A stretch of DNA of 64,000 bases, from NCBI GenBank assembly GCA_965234335.1, contig OZ248454.1, positions 62,001 through 126,000 on the forward strand, in the 5' to 3' direction. This document shows, piece after piece, positions 18,836 to 27,539 of the stretch (its first letter is position 1; each line of letters opens with the position of its first letter). This DNA comes from Leadbetterella lacustris. Its GTDB lineage: Bacteria; Bacteroidota; Bacteroidia; Cytophagales; Spirosomataceae. The notes beneath the pieces were generated by a model. It searched no databases and was not told the origin of the DNA. It was given only the letters and a program-made list of their open reading frames with translations. Position numbers and translations under genes: made by a program.

Positions 18836-19255
18836 CTATACTTCGTAATCTCTACGAACTACAAACTTTGTTTTTACTGGCAACTTCTGAGCCGCTAATC
18901 TAAGTGCCTCTTTAGCTAACTCTAAAGACACACCGGTAGCCTCGAACAAAACCGTACCAGGATAGATATTAGCAACCCAATACTCAGGTGCACCTTTACC
19001 CTTACCCATCCTTACCTCTAAAGGTTTTTTAGTAATAGGAGTATCAGGAAATATTCTAATCCAAACTTGACCCTCACGTTTCATGGCACGTGTAACACCA
19101 ATACGAGCAGCCTCAATTTGTCTAGCAGTGATTCTACCCGGCTCCAGACTTTTTATCGCAAATGAACCGAAAGCAATCTCATGACCTCTAGTTGCTAAAC
19201 CTTTGATCCTACCCTTTTGCTGCTTACGAAACTTAGTTCTTTTAGGTTGTAACAT
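18836..19255 (-). CDS. rplP: 50S ribosomal protein L16
   Basis: This 139-residue protein starts MLQPKRTKFRKQQKGRIKG and has RQIEAARIGVTRAMKREGQVW, VRMGKGKGAPEYW and the C-terminal EALRLAAQKLPVKTKFV. It is needed for A-site tRNA accommodation. Confidence 0.97.
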   Translation of the reverse strand: MLQPKRTKFRKQQKGRIKGLATRGHEIAFGSFAIKSLEPGRITARQIEAARIGVTRAMKREGQVWIRIFPDTPITKKPLEVRMGKGKGAPEYWVANIYPGTVLFEATGVSLELAKEALRLAAQKLPVKTKFVVRRDYEV

Positions 19256-19289
19256 AATAATAACGTTTAAGGCAAAATGCCACTAAAAT

Positions 19290-20105
19290 TTAATTTCTCT
19301 TTTGGCCGTTAGATCTACCACCACCACCACTGTTGTTGGTTTTCTTTCTTCTGCCGTTTTTGTCACCATCATCGTCTCTACGACCTTTTCCTTGGTTCGA
19401 CCCACCAGGTCCACCCATAGAAGACTTTTTGCTATCCGCAGATTCAGTGGCAAGAGCTGCAACAGAGGTTAAATCTCTTTTACCAAAAACCTCACCTTTG
19501 AATATCCACACTTTTATACCAATTAAACCGTATACAGTTAAAGACTCTGAAATTGCGTAATCAATGTCTGCCCTTAAGGTATGAAGAGGTATTCTTCCTT
19601 CTTTATACATCTCAGAACGAGCCATCTCCGCTCCACCTAATCTTCCTGACAATTTAATTTTTATACCCTGAGCACCTACACGCATAGCAGATTGAATTGC
19701 TTGCTTCATAGCTCTACGGAATGAAATTCTTGCTCTTAATTGTTGGGCGATTGTCTCACCTACTAACTTGGCATCGATTTCAGGTCTTTTTATTTCAAAT
19801 ATATTGATTTGAACGTCTTTCTTAGTAAGTTTTTTAAGCTCCTCTCTTAGCTTGTCTACCTCACTACCTGCCTTACCGATAACTATACCCGGCCTAGCCG
19901 TATGAATAGTAAGGGTAATTCTCTTAAGCGTTCTTTCAATTACTACTCTCGAAACAGAACCTTTCGGAATACGTGCATTAATATATTTCCTGATTTTGTC
20001 GTCTTCAACGAGTTTCTCAGCAAAATTCTTTCCGCCGTACCAGTTGGATTCCCATCCTCTGATGTAACCTAGTCTAAAACCTACAGGATTTACTTTTTGT
20101 CCCAT
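19290..20105 (-). CDS. rpsC: 30S ribosomal protein S3 with disordered tail
   Basis: Residues 1-212 are a complete S3: MGQKVNPVGFRLGYIRGWES, a KH domain with GIVIGKAGSEVDKLREELKK, and GAQGIKIKLSGRLGGAEMAR. About 60 further residues form a Gly/Ser/Arg/Lys-rich tail (GGPGGSNQGKGRRDDDGDKN and similar). The tail looks disordered and RNA-binding; comparable tails occur in Bacteroidota S3. Its role is unknown. Confidence 0.96.
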   Translation of the reverse strand: MGQKVNPVGFRLGYIRGWESNWYGGKNFAEKLVEDDKIRKYINARIPKGSVSRVVIERTLKRITLTIHTARPGIVIGKAGSEVDKLREELKKLTKKDVQINIFEIKRPEIDAKLVGETIAQQLRARISFRRAMKQAIQSAMRVGAQGIKIKLSGRLGGAEMARSEMYKEGRIPLHTLRADIDYAISESLTVYGLIGIKVWIFKGEVFGKRDLTSVAALATESADSKKSSMGGPGGSNQGKGRRDDDGDKNGRRKKTNNSGGGGRSNGQKRN

Positions 20106-20151
20106 TTTAACTAATTATATAATATTCTAATTTCTAAGTATCGTTACTTAA

Positions 20152-20508
20152 TTATACTGCTTGGCCTTCTAATGAATCCACAACTATTGTGATGTGTTGA
20201 GAACGCTTTCTTACTCTGTAAGCTCTACCTTGTGGAGCCGGACGAAGTCTCTTTAACATTCTACCACCGTCAATCATAATTGTTTTCACATATAGATCGG
20301 CATCTTCGATTTTCAAGTCTTCGTTCTTGTTCTGCCAGTTTGCTACTGCCGACATCAAAACCTTCTTGATTACTGGAGCTGCTTGTTGTGGCTGGAAAGA
20401 AAGTATTCCTAAGGCAAGGTTTACTTTTTTACCTCTAATCAAGTCGGCTACTAACCTAGCTTTTCTAGGTGACGTTGGAAAATCGTTTAATTTTGCTACT
20501 GCTTCCAT
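20152..20508 (-). CDS. rplV: 50S ribosomal protein L22
   Basis: This 118-residue protein has SPRKARLVADLIRGKKV near the start and the tunnel-lining hairpin region RLRPAPQGRAYRVRKRSQHI. It lies between rpsS and rpsC. Confidence 0.97.
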   Translation of the reverse strand: MEAVAKLNDFPTSPRKARLVADLIRGKKVNLALGILSFQPQQAAPVIKKVLMSAVANWQNKNEDLKIEDADLYVKTIMIDGGRMLKRLRPAPQGRAYRVRKRSQHITIVVDSLEGQAV

Positions 20509-20546
20509 TTTTTATTCTTTTTTAAAGAGCTTAGCTCTTCGGAATA

Positions 20547-20825
20547 TTATCTTTTACCTTTATCTTTTTTATTCACGTGGCCTCTAAAGTTTCTAGTAGG
20601 AGCAAATTCTCCCAACTTGTGACCAATCATGTTGTCTGTAACATATACCGGAATAAATTTATTACCGTTATGAACAGCAAAAGTATGTCCAATAAAATCA
20701 GGGGTAATCATTGATCTTCTCGACCAAGTTTTGATTACAGACTTCTTCCCTGAATCATTCATTACGTCGACTTTGTTCTCAAGTCTAAAATCTACGTAAG
20801 GTCCTTTTTTAAGTGAACGAGCCAT
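20547..20825 (-). CDS. rpsS: 30S ribosomal protein S19
   Basis: This 92-residue protein reads MARSLKKGPYVDFRLENKV, has TWSRRSMITPDFIGHTFAVHNG and ends GEFAPTRNFRGHVNKK, all S19 hallmarks. It follows rplB by 10 bases. Confidence 0.97.
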   Translation of the reverse strand: MARSLKKGPYVDFRLENKVDVMNDSGKKSVIKTWSRRSMITPDFIGHTFAVHNGNKFIPVYVTDNMIGHKLGEFAPTRNFRGHVNKKDKGKR

Positions 20826-20835
20826 CTATTTTGTA

Positions 20836-21660
20836 TTATTTTGTTCTACGTGAAATTATTAATCTATTAGAGTATTTGTTCTTAGATCTAGTTTTCTTAC
20901 CTTTTGCAATTAAACCATTTCTAGAACGAGGGTGACCACCTGAAGCACGACCCTCACCACCACCCATCGGGTGATCTACAGGGTTCATAGCTACACCTCT
21001 TACTCTCGGAGTAACCCCTAACCATCTCTTGCGACCTGCTTTACCAAGTACCACGTTCATGTGGTCAGGGTTTGATACTGATCCTACTGTAGCTACACAA
21101 GCTCCAAGAACCATTCTCATTTCACCTGAAGGCATTTTCAAGGTAACAAACTTACCATCTTTTGCCAAAACCTGAGCATAAGTACCAGCACTTCTAGCCA
21201 TTTGACCACCCTTGCCAGGCGTCAACTCTATGTTGTGAACAATAGTACCCAAAGGCATATTTTTCAACAACAATGCATTTCCTACTTCTGGAGCCACTTT
21301 CTCTCCTGAAACAATTTTCTGACCTACTCTTAAGCCCTGAGGAGCAATGATATATCTCTTTTCTCCGTCAGTATATTTCACAAGAGCGATTCTTGAAGTA
21401 CGGTTTGGATCGTACTCGATAGTCATAACTTCAGCTTCAATATCTTTTCTATCTCTTTTGAAGTCGATTATACGGTACTTCCTTTTGTGACCACCACCAA
21501 TATACCTTGCGGTGCGGTGACCTTCATTGTTTCTTCCACCTGTTTTTCTGATAGCTTCCGTTAAACTTTTCTCTGGCTTACTTGCAGTAATATCAGAGAA
21601 ATCTGGAGCTATTCTGTGTCTGGTGCCGGGTGTTACCGGATTTAATTTTTTAACTGCCAT
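20836..21660 (-). CDS. rplB: 50S ribosomal protein L2
   Basis: This 274-residue peptidyl-transferase-centre protein has HKRKYRIIDFKRDRKDIEAEV, GKGGQMARSAGTYAQVLAK, and the catalytic-region loop VAMNPVDHPMGGGEGRASGG. It lies between rplW and rpsS. Confidence 0.97.
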   Translation of the reverse strand: MAVKKLNPVTPGTRHRIAPDFSDITASKPEKSLTEAIRKTGGRNNEGHRTARYIGGGHKRKYRIIDFKRDRKDIEAEVMTIEYDPNRTSRIALVKYTDGEKRYIIAPQGLRVGQKIVSGEKVAPEVGNALLLKNMPLGTIVHNIELTPGKGGQMARSAGTYAQVLAKDGKFVTLKMPSGEMRMVLGACVATVGSVSNPDHMNVVLGKAGRKRWLGVTPRVRGVAMNPVDHPMGGGEGRASGGHPRSRNGLIAKGKKTRSKNKYSNRLIISRRTK

Positions 21661-21711
21661 TTCTCACACATTTGCAGCCTATAAAAGGCTATACTTTAAC
21701 AATTTAATAAA

Positions 21712-21999
21712 TTATAATTCTGCGTAAAAATCGATTAAATCTCCGTCTTTCAAAGTCACCATCGCTTTTTTGAAAGTACTGGTTTTTCCTGAACTCAATC
21801 TTGATTTTGTCATTCTAGACTTCTTCTTTCCGATTTGAGTAATCGTATTTACTTTTTCTACCGTTACACCGTACATTCTTTCAACAGCAGCTGCTATTTC
21901 AATTTTGTTGGCATCACGACTTACTTCAAATGTATACTTGCCTTTCGAAGTAAGTAACTGTGTTTTCTCAGTTATTTTTGGTCTTTTTAAAACGCTCAT
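21712..21999 (-). CDS. rplW: 50S ribosomal protein L23
   Basis: This 95-residue exit-site protein, the dock for trigger factor and SRP, has LKRPKITEKTQLLTSKGKYTF, EIAAAVERMYGVTVEKVNT and a C-terminal KKAMVTLKDGDLIDFY. Confidence 0.96.
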   Translation of the reverse strand: MSVLKRPKITEKTQLLTSKGKYTFEVSRDANKIEIAAAVERMYGVTVEKVNTITQIGKKKSRMTKSRLSSGKTSTFKKAMVTLKDGDLIDFYAEL

Positions 22000-22010
22000 T
22001 TCTTTAAAAA

Positions 22011-22640
22011 TTAATCTTTCAAAATTGATTCTAAATGAGAAACTGTACTTTCAGCCAACAAAATGATTTCGGTATTGATCAAATCATAAGTGTTTACAGA
22101 ATCTTTATCAACCACTTTGGTTTTAGGAATGTTACGAGCAGATAAATAAAGGTTATTTTCTCCACCATTAACAACAAAAAGTGTTTTTTTACCTGATAAA
22201 CTCAAAGCATTCAAAAATTGAATATATGCCTTTGTTTTCGGAGAGTCTATGTTGAAATCTTCAACAATAATCAAGTTGTTCTCTGCAACCCTTGCCGATA
22301 AAACCGACTTACGAGCTAAAACTTTGATTTTCTTGTTCAATTTGAAATCGTAATCTCTTGGACGTGGTCCGAACACTGTACCACCACCTACATAAGTTGG
22401 TGCTTTTGCAGAACCGTGTCTTGCACCACCAGAACCTTTTTGACGGACAAGCTTCTTAGTTGAACGAGAAATCTCAGCTCTTTCTTTCGACTTGTGCGTT
22501 CCTTGACGTTGATTAGCTAAGTAATGCTTAACGTCTAACCAAACTACGTGTTGGTTTGGCTCTACACCAAAAACCTCTTCGCTTAGCTCAACAGTTTTGC
22601 CTGTTTCTTTGCCTTCTTTGTTTAAAACTTTAATATTCAT
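22011..22640 (-). CDS. rplD: 50S ribosomal protein L4
   Basis: This 209-residue protein has the tunnel-loop region GTHKSKERAEISRSTKKLVR and RQKGSGGARHGSAKAPTYVG, and PRPRDYDFKLNKKIKVLARK. L4 autoregulates the S10 operon in some bacteria; whether it does so here is unknown. Confidence 0.97.
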   Translation of the reverse strand: MNIKVLNKEGKETGKTVELSEEVFGVEPNQHVVWLDVKHYLANQRQGTHKSKERAEISRSTKKLVRQKGSGGARHGSAKAPTYVGGGTVFGPRPRDYDFKLNKKIKVLARKSVLSARVAENNLIIVEDFNIDSPKTKAYIQFLNALSLSGKKTLFVVNGGENNLYLSARNIPKTKVVDKDSVNTYDLINTEIILLAESTVSHLESILKD

Positions 22641-22682
22641 CTTATTTTAGCCTCTTTTTCGATGTCGTTGGCTACCGACCTT

Positions 22683-23300
22683 TTATTTGTGTAATGTAAT
22701 GATTGAGTTTTTAGCACCTGGAACTGAACCCGATACCAAGATCAAGTTTTTCTCAGGGAAAAGTCTCAAAACTTTAAGGTTTTGAACGGTAACATTAGTA
22801 TGTCCCATTCTACCACCCATTTTAATTCCTTTAAATACTCTTGCTGGATATGAACAAGCTCCTATTGAACCAGGGTGTCTGCCTCTGTTGTGCTGACCGT
22901 GTGTGCTTTGACCCACACCACCAAATCCATGTCTCTTAACAACACCTTGAAAACCTTTACCTTTGGTCTTTCCGCTGATATCAACAAATTCACCCTCTTC
23001 GAATACATCCTCTACTCTGATAGTCTCACCTAAAGCCAAATCTTTTTCGAATTCTTTGAATTCTACAAGTTTTCTTTTAGGAGTGGTATCAGCCTTCTTA
23101 AAATGACCCATCAAAGCTTTTGTTGTACGCTTTTCTTTCTTCTCTCCGAAGCCCAATTGAACTGCTTTGTAACCGTCATTTTCTTCTGTTCTGACTTGTG
23201 TTACAACACACGGACCAGCTTCAATTACCGTGCAAGGCACAGCTTCACCATTTGTAAAAATGGTAGTCATTCCAATTTTCTTTCCAATAATTCCAGACAT
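22683..23300 (-). CDS. rplC: 50S ribosomal protein L3
   Basis: This protein starts MSGIIGKKIGMTTIFTNGEA and contains the L3 signature VDISGKTKGKGFQGVVKRHG and the loop GGVGQSTHGQHNRGRHPGSI. The ATG at 23300 (205 residues) is preferred. The frame continues upstream to 23375, but those codons overlap the promoter and are unrelated to L3. It is the first gene of the superoperon here, because no rpsJ precedes it. Confidence 0.97.
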   Translation of the reverse strand: MSGIIGKKIGMTTIFTNGEAVPCTVIEAGPCVVTQVRTEENDGYKAVQLGFGEKKEKRTTKALMGHFKKADTTPKRKLVEFKEFEKDLALGETIRVEDVFEEGEFVDISGKTKGKGFQGVVKRHGFGGVGQSTHGQHNRGRHPGSIGACSYPARVFKGIKMGGRMGHTNVTVQNLKVLRLFPEKNLILVSGSVPGAKNSIITLHK

Positions 23301-23352
23301 AGTCTTAACTTTAATATAATCGCTAAATGTTAACCAAATTTGAATCGGGCTG

Positions 23353-23384
23353 CAAAAGTACGAAAACCTTTGCAAAAATCCAAA
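23353..23384 (-). promoter_or_regulatory. Promoter of the ribosomal superoperon
   Basis: On the minus strand TTTG (23381-23384) is followed after exactly 20 bases by TACTTTTG (23353-23360). This is the Bacteroidota TTTG-N20-TAnnTTTG pattern. The start point would be near 23346, giving a leader of about 45 bases before rplC. Confidence 0.6.
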
Positions 23385-23403
23385 TTATAATTCTTTTATA
23401 AAC

Positions 23404-23626
23404 CCAGAGGTTGGTAAACGAACCAACTTGCCAACACTGAGAACCGTTTAACGGGTAAGGCATTTTTAATTATGCAGGAACATGCCTTGTTTCCTCTCTG
23501 TGACTCCAAAAAAATTAATCGCGAATCGGAGACTGCCTAAAGTGAAATTCACAGTCGAAATTAAAATGGTTTCGTACGATGCCGACTTCTTTTAATTATT
23601 GATAAGGAGATTCCTCCGTCGAATTG
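23404..23626 (-). ncRNA. Candidate structured RNA upstream of rplC
   Basis: This gene-free stretch is much less AT-rich than its flanks and holds several nested inverted repeats. Those seen are GTTGGT/ACCAAC (23410-23427), AAGGCAT/ATGCCTT (23457-23488, with a 20-base loop), GACTG/CAGTC around 23532-23557, GTCTCC with GGAGTCAC near 23500-23533, and GGAG/CTCC near 23606-23617. A TAATTTTG -7-like box at 23632-23639 precedes it on the minus strand. It could be a small RNA or a second, longer leader of the ribosomal operon. I do not recognise a known family (tmRNA, RNase P, SRP and 6S motifs were looked for and not found). Confidence 0.35.
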
Positions 23627-23639
23627 AGGTGCAAAATTA

Positions 23640-23988
23640 TACCTTTTTTGCGAAATAAAAAATTAATTCTAAAAAAAACTCTTTTTTTGTTCAAAAAAGT
23701 TAAAAATAAAGATAAAAGATATAGAAATGAATGCTTAGGCAGAAATAAATACCTTCTATTGCCAACTTTAAAAGCCCATTTTATGCATTAAACCGTTTGA
23801 CAACAAACTAAAAAAAAACAGTCGAAAAATTCAACTGTTTTTAACCTATCATTTATTCAACCACTCTCAAAAAACGATTAGTTTTAAAAGAGATTTTTTC
23901 AATTTCATTTGATAAAAAGTTTAAGTTACCATTTATCGATTTGCAAAAGTAATTCTTTTTTAAAACTGAAAAACAAAAAAAAAGAAAT
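23640..23988. other. AT-rich divergent intergenic region
   Basis: Gene-free and very A/T-rich, with poly-A and poly-T tracts and no open frame of note. It separates the ribosomal operon from agmatine deiminase. Apart from promoter-like boxes at its two ends, nothing is recognised in it. Confidence 0.5.
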
Positions 23989-23996
23989 TATTTTTG
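23989..23996 (+). promoter_or_regulatory. Possible -7 box of agmatine deiminase gene
   Basis: TATTTTTG matches TAnnTTTG, 29 bases before the start. No TTTG is found at the usual -33 spacing. Confidence 0.3.
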
Positions 23997-24025
23997 CATC
24001 TTAATTTTAAAATTTACAGAATTCT

Positions 24026-25072
24026 ATGCGAAATCCTAGTGAAGAAAACTACTATTTCCCTGCTGAATGGCATCCACACGAAGCCACGTGGCTCAGCTTT
24101 CCTGTCAATATCGACACTTGGGAGGATAGGTTAGATAGGATTTATCCAGCATATTTTAAATTCATTGAGACCATTGCCCTCAGCGAAAAAGTCAGAATTA
24201 ATGCAAACGATTCAAAAACGATTGAAATGATTAATCAGCTTTTGGAAAAATTTGAAATAAATAAAACGAATATTGAGCTGTTTGATCATAAAACCAATGA
24301 TTCGTGGTGCAGAGATCACGGTCCGGGATTCTTGGTAAATAAAGATAAAAGCGACAGGCTCATAGTGGACTGGGAGTACAATGCATGGGGAGGTAAATAT
24401 CCGCCTTATAGCAATGACAACGAAATTCCACAAAAAATTGCGAAGGCTTTGAATCTTGATTTTGTAAGCCCCGGTATAGTAATGGAGGGTGGATCTGTGG
24501 AATTCAATGGTATGGGAACAGTAATGACGAGTAAATCATGTTTACTTAATCAAAACAGAAACCCACACTTAAATCAATCCCAAATAGAGAAAAAGCTCAT
24601 GAAATATTATGGGGTAAATCAAGTTCTTTGGATAGAAGACGGCATAGTGGGCGACGATACGGACGGCCACATAGACGACACTGTGAGGTTTGTGGCAGAA
24701 AACAAAGTAATAACGATGGTAGAGGGGAACAAAGCCGATGACAACTACGAGATATTAAAGGAAAATCTAGCACTTCTAAATAAGATGAGACTGCTTGATG
24801 GCAGGTCATTGGACATCATAGAAATAGAAATGCCCAAACCAGTGGTTGATAGCGGAGAACGATTACCAGCTTCTTATGCAAATTTTTGCATAACCAACGG
24901 CCATGTGATAGTGCCCACTTACCGCTGCAATAATGACGACAAAGCATTGGAAATTATACAAAGTTGTTTTCCTGAAAGAAAAGTGGTAGGTATAGACTCT
25001 ACCGAGATTATTTGGGGATTGGGAAGTTTTCACTGTTTGTCACAACAGGAGCCGTCACCAAATTTATTTTAA
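24026..25072 (+). CDS. aguA: Agmatine deiminase family protein
   Basis: This 348-residue protein has the peptidyl-arginine/agmatine deiminase fold, hydrolysing agmatine to N-carbamoylputrescine and ammonia. Visible motifs are FPAEWHPHEATWLSFP, the substrate-binding SWCRDHGPGFLV, VMEGGSVEFNGMGT, GDDTDGHIDDTVRFV with the catalytic Asp/His, and the C-terminal nucleophile Cys in GSFHCLSQQEPS. It would feed the putrescine route. The window also has a carboxynorspermidine-synthase-like gene (60947). An N-carbamoylputrescine amidase, often adjacent in other genomes, is not present here. Confidence 0.88.
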   Translation: MRNPSEENYYFPAEWHPHEATWLSFPVNIDTWEDRLDRIYPAYFKFIETIALSEKVRINANDSKTIEMINQLLEKFEINKTNIELFDHKTNDSWCRDHGPGFLVNKDKSDRLIVDWEYNAWGGKYPPYSNDNEIPQKIAKALNLDFVSPGIVMEGGSVEFNGMGTVMTSKSCLLNQNRNPHLNQSQIEKKLMKYYGVNQVLWIEDGIVGDDTDGHIDDTVRFVAENKVITMVEGNKADDNYEILKENLALLNKMRLLDGRSLDIIEIEMPKPVVDSGERLPASYANFCITNGHVIVPTYRCNNDDKALEIIQSCFPERKVVGIDSTEIIWGLGSFHCLSQQEPSPNLF

Positions 25073-25111
25073 TTTTTTTGGAGTCAAAATAAAAACTATC
25101 AAAAGGAGTTA

Positions 25112-25119
25112 TACTTTTG
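25112..25119 (+). promoter_or_regulatory. Possible -7 box of the parvulin operon
   Basis: TACTTTTG matches the Bacteroidota -7 consensus, about 87 bases before the start of the parvulin-OmpA gene. The -33 element is not clear. Confidence 0.3.
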
Positions 25120-25205
25120 ACTTTTGTACAAAAATATCAGAAAACACTGCAAGTCGAGAAATTATTGGCGGCAATGCAAACTGGTACAAATTGAGATATT
25201 TAGAA

Positions 25206-27539
25206 ATGCTATATACAAGATATTTATATACAATTGTCTTCCTCGGAATTTTGTGGTCGTGCGTAAAACCTCTTCCGAGCAAACCAATAGTTATTCAAGA
25301 AAAACAAGAAATCATAGAAATACCAAAAGAACCTGCTGTGGTTACTTTGGGAAACGAGTCGATTACAAAAACAGATTTGATTGCTGAGTTTGAAAATCTT
25401 CCCGGCCTTGATTCTAGCTCCTACGATGCCTTGATTAATGAAGTTATTCAGAAAAGGTTATTCATTGTGGAGGCTAAAAATAGAGGCATGGACACTTCTG
25501 CACTTTTTAAAGAGGAAGTGGAGACTTACAAAAGAATAGAAATCCAAAATTTATTGGAAGACCGAACCTTACTCTCCGCACTAGCTGAAGATTCTTATCA
25601 AAAATATCAGTCTGAAATAAACGCCTCGCATATTTTCTTACCACTTTCGTGGTACGCTTCGCCAGAAGATACCTTAAAAGTATACAACGAACTGATGGAG
25701 CTTCGGAAATATGCATTACAAAATAACAATTTTGCTATTTTGGCGAAAGAATGGTCAAAAGACCCGAAAACCAATATGAAAGGAGGTAACCTTGGATGGT
25801 TTACTGCTTTTCATCTCATTTATCCACTAGAAAAAGCGGCCTACTCTACGCCTGTAGATTCTATTTCTTTACCCATAAAAACCAAAGCCGGCTATCACCT
25901 AGTAAAAGTGAACAATAAGCGAGCAAACAGTGGTTATGCCAAAGTGAAGCACATTTTCAAATATCTCAAAGCGGACGTAACCAAAGAGGAATACGACAAA
26001 ACTTATGCTACATTAGATTCTCTAAAGACATTGCTTGAATCAGGCATCAATTTTGACGAGTTGGTGAATAAATACTCTGACGACTTCAACTCCCGCGAAT
26101 CAAATGGTGTACTTCCAATTTTCGGCATCGGTACTCGTGAGGAATCTACCTTTGAAGAGGCGGCATTTTCATTGCAGAAAGGCGAAGTATCAAAACCAGT
26201 GAGATCTATCAGTGGATTACATTTGATAAAACTCATTGAAAAATACAAACCCGACAGCAGGGAAGTCTATCTAAAAAAGATTCAACCCAAACTCACTACA
26301 GATTCTAGAGCCGAGTATTTACAAATAAAAAAGTTTGAAACACTTAAAGAGAAACACCATTTGGTGATTAGCGAAGAGATTTTTGCTCAATGTTTAAACT
26401 ACGCCGATAACAGAATATTGGCGAGAAATTGGACCATGACCCCAAACGAACTTTCAAATTTTGTTTTATTCAGTATTGGTCAGCGTAAATACTCTTTATC
26501 CTCTTTTCTAAAATATGTAGAAGAACGTCAAGAATACGAAAAATGGAGAGCGGAGGAAAAACCAGTCGAGATATTCAGAATGATGTTTGATAAATACCTC
26601 TTTCAACAACTTATATTGGCAGAGGAAAAGAGCATAATGAGTACAAATGCTGATCTTGAAAGGTTGTTTAAGTTTCAAAAAGACAACTTAATTTTCTCGA
26701 AATTTTATAATAAAGCCATACTAGAGAAGTCACTCGATGATTCTACAGGGCAGAGAAGGTTCTTCGAAACACACCCAGAATTGTTTCCTGACTTAGAAAT
26801 AGGAGCACTTACAGTGGTGAGTTTTTCTGACCCAAGTATTCAGAATAAATTTAAGGTTTATCGGACCGGTGCCAAACCTTACCAACTGAATAGAGGCATC
26901 AAACCCCTATATTTTGCCAAAGACCAATACTTACTTGGTCTCGAAGAAAAAAGGAAATTGATGGGTCTACTGACCATCATGAAGAAGAATAATGGATATA
27001 TTGTAGAAATTGGCGGTCATGTAGACAAAAACGAGGATGAGAAGGTGGCAGCCTTAAGAATTCAGCAAATCGTTGATTATTTGGTTGAAAATGGCTTACC
27101 TTTGACAAGAATTTTGGAAGTAAACTATAAGAGCAACAAGGTGCAGGATAGATTTGACTGGACAAAGAATCAAAGAGTAAGCTTTCAGTTTTTCAGTAAT
27201 TTAGATTCGGATTTAATCAAGATTTTCAACGAAAGACAAGCCGAATCAATTATTTACAAAACCTATACCATCAACCGAACGGAGTTTGAGAAAAAACTAG
27301 GCCTAAAATGGCAGAACCAAACAGGTGTGCTGGAAATAGCAGGAAGGACAGAAGAATTTTCTTTGAAAATAAAAAAAACTACCAAATCGTTCAAAGATTA
27401 TACGTACGAGGTAATAGAAAAATATCAAGATTATCTAAGTCAAGAATTAACCAAAAATTTAGCCCAAAAGTATAATTTAAACTTTGAAAAGGCCGAATTG
27501 AATAAAATATTAGAAGCAGTAAAAAGTAACAGTAAATGA
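25206..27539 (+). CDS. Lipoprotein with two parvulin domains and an OmpA-like domain
   Basis: The product (777 residues from the ATG at 25206) starts with a lipoprotein signal, TIVFLGILWSC, so it is anchored in a membrane facing the periplasm. Two PpiC/parvulin peptidyl-prolyl isomerase domains follow (about 138-240, NASHIFLPL...GNLGWFTAF...GYHLVKV; and 247-355, VKHIFKY...GVLPIFG...GLHLIKL). An OmpA/peptidoglycan-binding-like region lies near 600-665 (VEIGGHVDKNEDE...RIQQIVDYLVENGL..RI). The combination suggests an outer-membrane-protein folding factor tied to the cell wall. It overlaps the next parvulin gene by 4 bases. A TTG 15 bases upstream is a less likely start. Confidence 0.82.
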   Translation: MLYTRYLYTIVFLGILWSCVKPLPSKPIVIQEKQEIIEIPKEPAVVTLGNESITKTDLIAEFENLPGLDSSSYDALINEVIQKRLFIVEAKNRGMDTSALFKEEVETYKRIEIQNLLEDRTLLSALAEDSYQKYQSEINASHIFLPLSWYASPEDTLKVYNELMELRKYALQNNNFAILAKEWSKDPKTNMKGGNLGWFTAFHLIYPLEKAAYSTPVDSISLPIKTKAGYHLVKVNNKRANSGYAKVKHIFKYLKADVTKEEYDKTYATLDSLKTLLESGINFDELVNKYSDDFNSRESNGVLPIFGIGTREESTFEEAAFSLQKGEVSKPVRSISGLHLIKLIEKYKPDSREVYLKKIQPKLTTDSRAEYLQIKKFETLKEKHHLVISEEIFAQCLNYADNRILARNWTMTPNELSNFVLFSIGQRKYSLSSFLKYVEERQEYEKWRAEEKPVEIFRMMFDKYLFQQLILAEEKSIMSTNADLERLFKFQKDNLIFSKFYNKAILEKSLDDSTGQRRFFETHPELFPDLEIGALTVVSFSDPSIQNKFKVYRTGAKPYQLNRGIKPLYFAKDQYLLGLEEKRKLMGLLTIMKKNNGYIVEIGGHVDKNEDEKVAALRIQQIVDYLVENGLPLTRILEVNYKSNKVQDRFDWTKNQRVSFQFFSNLDSDLIKIFNERQAESIIYKTYTINRTEFEKKLGLKWQNQTGVLEIAGRTEEFSLKIKKTTKSFKDYTYEVIEKYQDYLSQELTKNLAQKYNLNFEKAELNKILEAVKSNSK

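Noticed and set aside
22683..23375. Longer L3 reading frame starting at 23375
   Set aside because: The extra residues overlap the promoter boxes and have no counterpart in L3.
23404..23626. Known structural RNA (tmRNA, RNase P, SRP or 6S)
   Set aside because: The conserved sequence marks of those RNAs were looked for on both strands and not found; kept only as an unnamed candidate.
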